Assembly: GCA_003663695.1 (NCBI GenBank)
Contig: QMUB01000055.1
Coordinates: 1 to 7,276 of the forward strand
Source: Thermococci archaeon
Lineage (GTDB): Archaea; Methanobacteriota_B; Thermococci; Thermococcales; Thermococcaceae
Length of the DNA stretch: 7,276 nt
Reading direction: 5' to 3'
Shown here: in pieces, positions 4,732 to 7,276 of the stretch
Numbering within the stretch: the first letter of the stretch is position 1
How the letters are laid out: the number at the start of each line of letters is the position of its first letter
Position numbers and translations under genes: made by a program
The notes under the pieces: model-generated
What the model saw: the letters and a program-made list of their open reading frames with translations, nothing else
What the model was told of the DNA's origin: nothing
The model's database searches: none

Positions 4732-6213
4732 TTAGTCCCTCGAAAAGAGGGATGCGAATGCAATCGCTGTGCTCACCAGAAATACAAGGGTCGAGAATAT
4801 CTCAAGCCTCCCAATCCACATGTGCATTATCAAAAGTACCTTGAGGTCAACGGGAAGTGCAGGTGATGTCAACCCAACGCTGAGTCCCACGTTTCCCTGA
4901 GCGGATGCAACTTCAAAAAAAGCATCCACGAGCTTCGTATTCAATCTTATCATCATCAAAACGGTTCCCAGAATCAGGAGGGCAACATACGTCATTGTAA
5001 AACTCAGCACCTCCTGGATTTCAGCCTCTGAGAAGATATAGTTGCCAACTTTCCTCTTTATTACAGCGCCCTTTGGAAGGATTGACTCCTGGAGCGTCCA
5101 TTTCAAGCTTTCGTACATCAGAGTGATTCTAATAAGCTTTATACCTCCAGCAGTGCTTCCCGCGCCTCCTCCAATAACCATTAAAAACCCTATCAAAAAC
5201 TTTGAGAGCTCTGGATACTTGCTCAAGTCGGCGATTCCAAAACCCGTGCATGTCACGGCAGAAACGGAATGAAATATCGCCTGTCTAATGGACGCTCCTA
5301 GGGAATGCGTGACCCCGAAGAGATTGTACGTTATTAGAGCAATGGCTATAAAGAGGAACAAAAACATGTATCTCACCTGAATATCCTGGAAAAATGCCTT
5401 TAGAGAACGCTCCTTGAAAAGCTTGTAGTGGACCGTAAAGTTCGTGGCACCCATGATCATCAGGAATATTGTAATAGCTTCTATGCTCAAGCTGTTGAAA
5501 TATCCAATGCTCAAATCGTGAGAACTCATACCACCGGTCCCCAGACCTGTCATTGAGTGAATGGTGGCATCAAAGAGGCTCATTCCGTTTATGTAGTAGA
5601 GATATACTCCGAGAAGGGTTAGAACGAGATAAATCTCAAATATTATCTTCGAAGTATTCACGAGATTTGGGAGGATCCTCTCACTCCTCGCTTCCGCTTT
5701 ATAAAGTCTCGCGGCTGCAACTCCGGGGTGAATTAAAATTGTCAGTGCCACGAGAACAATGCCTATCCCACCGAGCCACTGCATCCACGAGCGCCAGAAC
5801 AGGAGTATGTGGGGGTAGCTCTCCAGATTATGCATCATGGTTAAGCCCGTACCCGTCCAAGCGGACATAGCCTCAAACCAGGAGTCCACAAAGGGCATCT
5901 TTGCTATTGCCATGAAGGGGACAACACTTATCAGAGATGCCAGAAGCCAGACAAAAGCCGATGACACCATTGCCTGCCTCAGGTTTATATCCTCAATTTG
6001 ACGGGCATGCCTTCCCCACCATGCTCCAATTAAAACGCTCAATGCACCCGGAACTGCAAAATAATATATGTACCCAATCTCCCTGGGATATACCCATATA
6101 AGAAGAGCTGGAATCAGATAGGCAACACCGATACCCTGAAGCAACGACCCTATTAAGTTTTTAACCACAAAAAGGTCTTGTGAAATTCCAATGAACTTCC
6201 TGACTTTAAACAT
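4732..6213 (-). CDS. trkH: TrkH-family potassium uptake protein, membrane subunit
   Basis: 493 residues, hydrophobic throughout, fitting the four M1-P-M2 repeats of the TrkH/KtrB superfamily in the cytoplasmic membrane. The four selectivity-filter regions are readable: WTGTGLTM (119-126), GTGGMSSHDLSIGYF (225-239, very like the bacterial GGFSTHD-SIGYF), TCTGFG (331-336) and QGNVGLS (439-445). GGGAGSTAGGIKLIR (348-362) is another family hallmark. It normally works with a cytoplasmic NAD/ATP-binding TrkA ring, which is not in this window. ATG 6213 was chosen over ATG 6261 (16 residues longer) because GGTGGGCGG precedes it, the protein then begins MFKVRKF with a short cytoplasmic lead, and a TATA box at 6243-6252 would lie inside the longer frame. 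The small gene upstream points the same way but is followed by its own T-run. Confidence 0.95.
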   Translation of the reverse strand: MFKVRKFIGISQDLFVVKNLIGSLLQGIGVAYLIPALLIWVYPREIGYIYYFAVPGALSVLIGAWWGRHARQIEDINLRQAMVSSAFVWLLASLISVVPFMAIAKMPFVDSWFEAMSAWTGTGLTMMHNLESYPHILLFWRSWMQWLGGIGIVLVALTILIHPGVAAARLYKAEARSERILPNLVNTSKIIFEIYLVLTLLGVYLYYINGMSLFDATIHSMTGLGTGGMSSHDLSIGYFNSLSIEAITIFLMIMGATNFTVHYKLFKERSLKAFFQDIQVRYMFLFLFIAIALITYNLFGVTHSLGASIRQAIFHSVSAVTCTGFGIADLSKYPELSKFLIGFLMVIGGGAGSTAGGIKLIRITLMYESLKWTLQESILPKGAVIKRKVGNYIFSEAEIQEVLSFTMTYVALLILGTVLMMIRLNTKLVDAFFEVASAQGNVGLSVGLTSPALPVDLKVLLIMHMWIGRLEIFSTLVFLVSTAIAFASLFSRD

Positions 6214-6242
6214 CCGCCCACCAAAGGTTATAGGCAGACACA

Positions 6243-6252
6243 CAAATAAAAA
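6243..6252 (-). promoter_or_regulatory. TATA box for trkH
   Basis: TTTTTATTTG on the - strand, preceded by GCAAAC as a possible BRE, is centred about 34 bases before ATG 6213. It predicts transcription start near 6222 and supports the shorter trkH start. Confidence 0.5.
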
Positions 6253-6264
6253 GTTTGCCATGAA

Positions 6265-6278
6265 GGATGGTTACATCC
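6265..6278. promoter_or_regulatory. Small palindrome upstream of the trkH promoter
   Basis: GGATG (6265-6269), GTTA, CATCC (6274-6278) is a perfect 5-bp inverted repeat located about 13 bases upstream of the trkH TATA box. It could be a regulator operator, or a weak hairpin near the end of the small upstream gene's transcript. Only the symmetry is seen; no regulator is identified. Confidence 0.3.
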
Positions 6279-6280
6279 CA

Positions 6281-6290
6281 GAAAAAATAA
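6281..6290 (-). terminator. T-run terminator after the small unknown gene
   Basis: TTATTTTTTC on the - strand lies 14 bases past the stop codon at 6304-6306. The T6 run is a typical archaeal intrinsic termination signal and suggests trkH is transcribed separately from the small gene. Confidence 0.5.
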
Positions 6291-6303
6291 GGGAGGAGCA
6301 TTC

Positions 6304-6549
6304 TTAAAGTTTCCTTAACACAAGTTCAAAGCTTTTATCTGCTTTTATAAGCTCAAGAACAAGGCTTTTTTCATAATCAATAAATCTCGTATCCTTTAGC
6401 ATGTATCCTTCACTCTTAAGGTAGTCCACGATCTGAAGGGCAAGTTCGCCAAATATCTCAGCAGAAAGCGTGGCAAAGCTCGGCTCTTTAATCCCCAATT
6501 CTTTATGATATCTTTTCGCGAGTTCAAAAACGTCCACATTCACCACCAT
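6304..6549 (-). CDS. Small unrecognised protein, 81 residues
   Basis: I do not recognise this protein. It starts MVVNVDVFELAKRYHKELG and appears soluble and mainly helical, with a possible C-terminal beta hairpin (TRFIDYEKSLVLELIKADKSFELVLRKL). No cysteines, metal motif or membrane segment are present. ATG 6549 was chosen over ATG 6579 and GTG 6594 because GAGGGTGA ends 7 nt before it, a strong ribosome binding site; the longer forms would read through a sequence with weaker signals. It is divergent from the SWIM-domain gene, with start codons 92 bases apart across a shared AT-rich promoter region, which may mean joint regulation. A T6 run follows its stop. Base composition matches its neighbours, so there is no sign of recent transfer. 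Confidence 0.65.
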   Translation of the reverse strand: MVVNVDVFELAKRYHKELGIKEPSFATLSAEIFGELALQIVDYLKSEGYMLKDTRFIDYEKSLVLELIKADKSFELVLRKL

Positions 6550-6600
6550 AGTTATTTCACCCTCAAGGAATTTATACATTTCGCCCTTGAGCACACAAAA

Positions 6601-6609
6601 CTTAAAAGC
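6601..6609. promoter_or_regulatory. TATA-like element shared by the small gene and the SWIM gene
   Basis: CTTAAAAGC on the + strand is centred 37 bases before ATG 6642, fitting the SWIM gene. On the other strand GCTTTTAAG precedes the small gene, with its centre about 56 bases before ATG 6549. A second candidate for the small gene, TATAAATTCC at about 6566-6575 on the - strand, lies nearer but leaves almost no leader. Confidence 0.45.
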
Positions 6610-6641
6610 ATTTGGAATTTACTAATTATTGTGGTGAGAAA

Positions 6642-7181
6642 ATGGATAAAGCCGCAAGAAAGGGTGAGCGCTATTTTAGAGAGGGAAGGGTGCTTTGGGT
6701 CGTAAAATGCGGGGAAAAGGTGTTCTCAAAGGTCCTCGGCACATACCCCTACTACATCGAAATAGATATGAAAAGAGGAGAAAACAGGTGCACATGCCCC
6801 ATCGGAAGGGATTGCAAGCATGTTCATGCAACCATGAAGGCTCTGGAAGAAGGTTTTTACATAGAGAGCACGGATCCATCCATAGAGCTGAATCCCGAGA
6901 TGGCAGTGGACAGGTTTTTTCTCGAAAATCCGAAGCAGGGACTGGAGATAATCATTAAAGAGCTGGAATACATGCTCGATAACGATGAGAGCGGCAGCGA
7001 AGTCGTGAGGCTTTTTAGGAAATGCTTCAGACTCCTGAAGATCTATCCAAGTGAGGAACACTTTTTGAAGATTAAGAAGGACTTCAATGAATTCCAGAGG
7101 CTTTTCGGCGATTGGGCACTTACCGAGTATCTAGGGGAGGAAATTAACGAGGCTGAAAAGCTACTCAGTAATCCTTCATAA
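6642..7181 (+). CDS. SWIM zinc-finger domain protein
   Basis: 179 residues. The SWIM motif CxCx(n)CxH is complete: C50-T-C52, five residues, C58-K-H60 ([15 protein letters not shown]), preceded by the usual beta strands ([23 protein letters not shown]). SWIM domains bind zinc and are used for DNA or protein contacts, for example in Swi2/Snf2 proteins, MuDR transposases and Rad51-paralog partners such as Sws1. The rest (about 85-179) is helical and charged without a recognisable enzyme domain, so it is a stand-alone SWIM protein of unknown role. ATG 6642 was chosen over TTG 6612: GGTGA at 6633-6637 is 4 nt upstream and a TATA box lies at 6601-6609. It is divergent from the small 81-residue gene, and its last 17 nt overlap the 3' end of truD on the opposite strand. 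Confidence 0.85.
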   Translation: MDKAARKGERYFREGRVLWVVKCGEKVFSKVLGTYPYYIEIDMKRGENRCTCPIGRDCKHVHATMKALEEGFYIESTDPSIELNPEMAVDRFFLENPKQGLEIIIKELEYMLDNDESGSEVVRLFRKCFRLLKIYPSEEHFLKIKKDFNEFQRLFGDWALTEYLGEEINEAEKLLSNPS

Positions 7182-7276
7182 TCTCCCTTAGCACGCTCGT
7201 GGCATAAACACCTCTGGGGAGGAAGAACTTGAATGCCAGTGCATTTTCCTCATTTATCGCCTTATATTTAAACTCC
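7165..7276 (-). CDS. truD: tRNA pseudouridine(13) synthase TruD, C-terminal fragment (start beyond window)
   Basis: The - strand from the right edge to TGA at 7167-7165 reads 36 residues: [20 protein letters not shown] then [16 protein letters not shown]. The pattern [20 protein letters not shown] is the characteristic C-terminal end of TruD, which makes pseudouridine at tRNA position 13 and in archaea can act on further tRNA positions. The catalytic Asp region is outside the window, so activity cannot be judged. The frame runs off the window edge and the gene must continue to the right. Its 3' end overlaps the SWIM gene by 17 nt in a convergent arrangement, with no separate terminator visible. 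Confidence 0.85.
   Translation of the reverse strand, partial: EFKYKAINEENALAFKFFLPRGVYATSVLREIMKDY

Noticed and set aside
5553..5870. Open frame of 105 codons on the + strand opposite trkH
   Set aside because: Ser/Arg-rich antisense shadow of the TrkH filter region; no promoter or ribosome binding site.
6214..6261. 16-residue N-terminal extension of TrkH starting at ATG 6261
   Set aside because: No ribosome binding site before 6261, the likely TATA box lies inside it, and ATG 6213 has a strong GGTGG site.
1..7276. tRNA, rRNA or replication-origin repeats
   Set aside because: No cloverleaf with a T-loop GGTTCRA pattern, no rRNA segment and no origin-recognition-box repeats were seen in the non-coding parts.

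Overview
The window looks like chromosomal DNA of a hyperthermophilic euryarchaeon, most likely of the order Thermococcales (Pyrococcus/Thermococcus/Palaeococcus). The reasons are archaeal-only genes (exosome subunit Csl4, DUF2067, RNA polymerase subunit RpoL, an archaeal RNase III-like protein), an RpoL that looks very close to the Pyrococcus form, archaeal TATA boxes about 35 bases before start codons, GGTG/GAGGTG-type ribosome binding sites, and tightly packed genes on both strands. The genus cannot be fixed by eye. I see no transposase, phage gene, CRISPR array, tRNA or rRNA.

Layout. (1) Bases 1-395, + strand: 3' end of an unrecognised gene. (2) Bases 396-610: AT-rich convergent intergenic spacer with a perfect 12-bp inverted repeat (505-516 / 598-609) and a degenerate third copy at 451. 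(3) Bases 611-1753, - strand: SAM-dependent methyltransferase with a C-terminal THUMP-like region. (4) Bases 1754-1951: divergent promoter region. (5) Bases 1952-3878, + strand: csl4, DUF2067 gene, rpoL, RNase III-like gene; the first three are almost certainly one operon, with junctions of 3 nt and an 11-nt overlap. (6) Bases 3880-4689, - strand: sugar isomerase/AP-endonuclease-like TIM barrel, meeting the RNase III-like gene with a single base between stop codons. (7) Bases 4732-6213, - strand: trkH potassium transporter membrane subunit. (8) Bases 6304-6549, - strand: small unknown protein. (9) Bases 6642-7181, + strand: SWIM zinc-finger protein, divergent from (8). (10) Bases 7165-7276, - strand: C-terminus of the pseudouridine synthase TruD, overlapping the end of the SWIM gene by 17 nt.

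Functionally the middle of the window is an information-processing block: RNA degradation (Csl4, RNase III-like), transcription (RpoL) and an unknown partner (DUF2067), with RNA/tRNA modification genes (THUMP-like methyltransferase, TruD) on the flanks. trkH and the TIM-barrel gene are on the opposite strand, and each has its own recognisable promoter. In most genes a strong ribosome binding site points to a start slightly inside the longest open frame; those starts were chosen. This is mainly ordinary core genome. The least explained parts are the repeat-bearing spacer at 396-610, DUF2067, the RNase III-like protein with an altered active site, and the SWIM/small-protein divergent pair. I did not find a clearly new multi-gene system.
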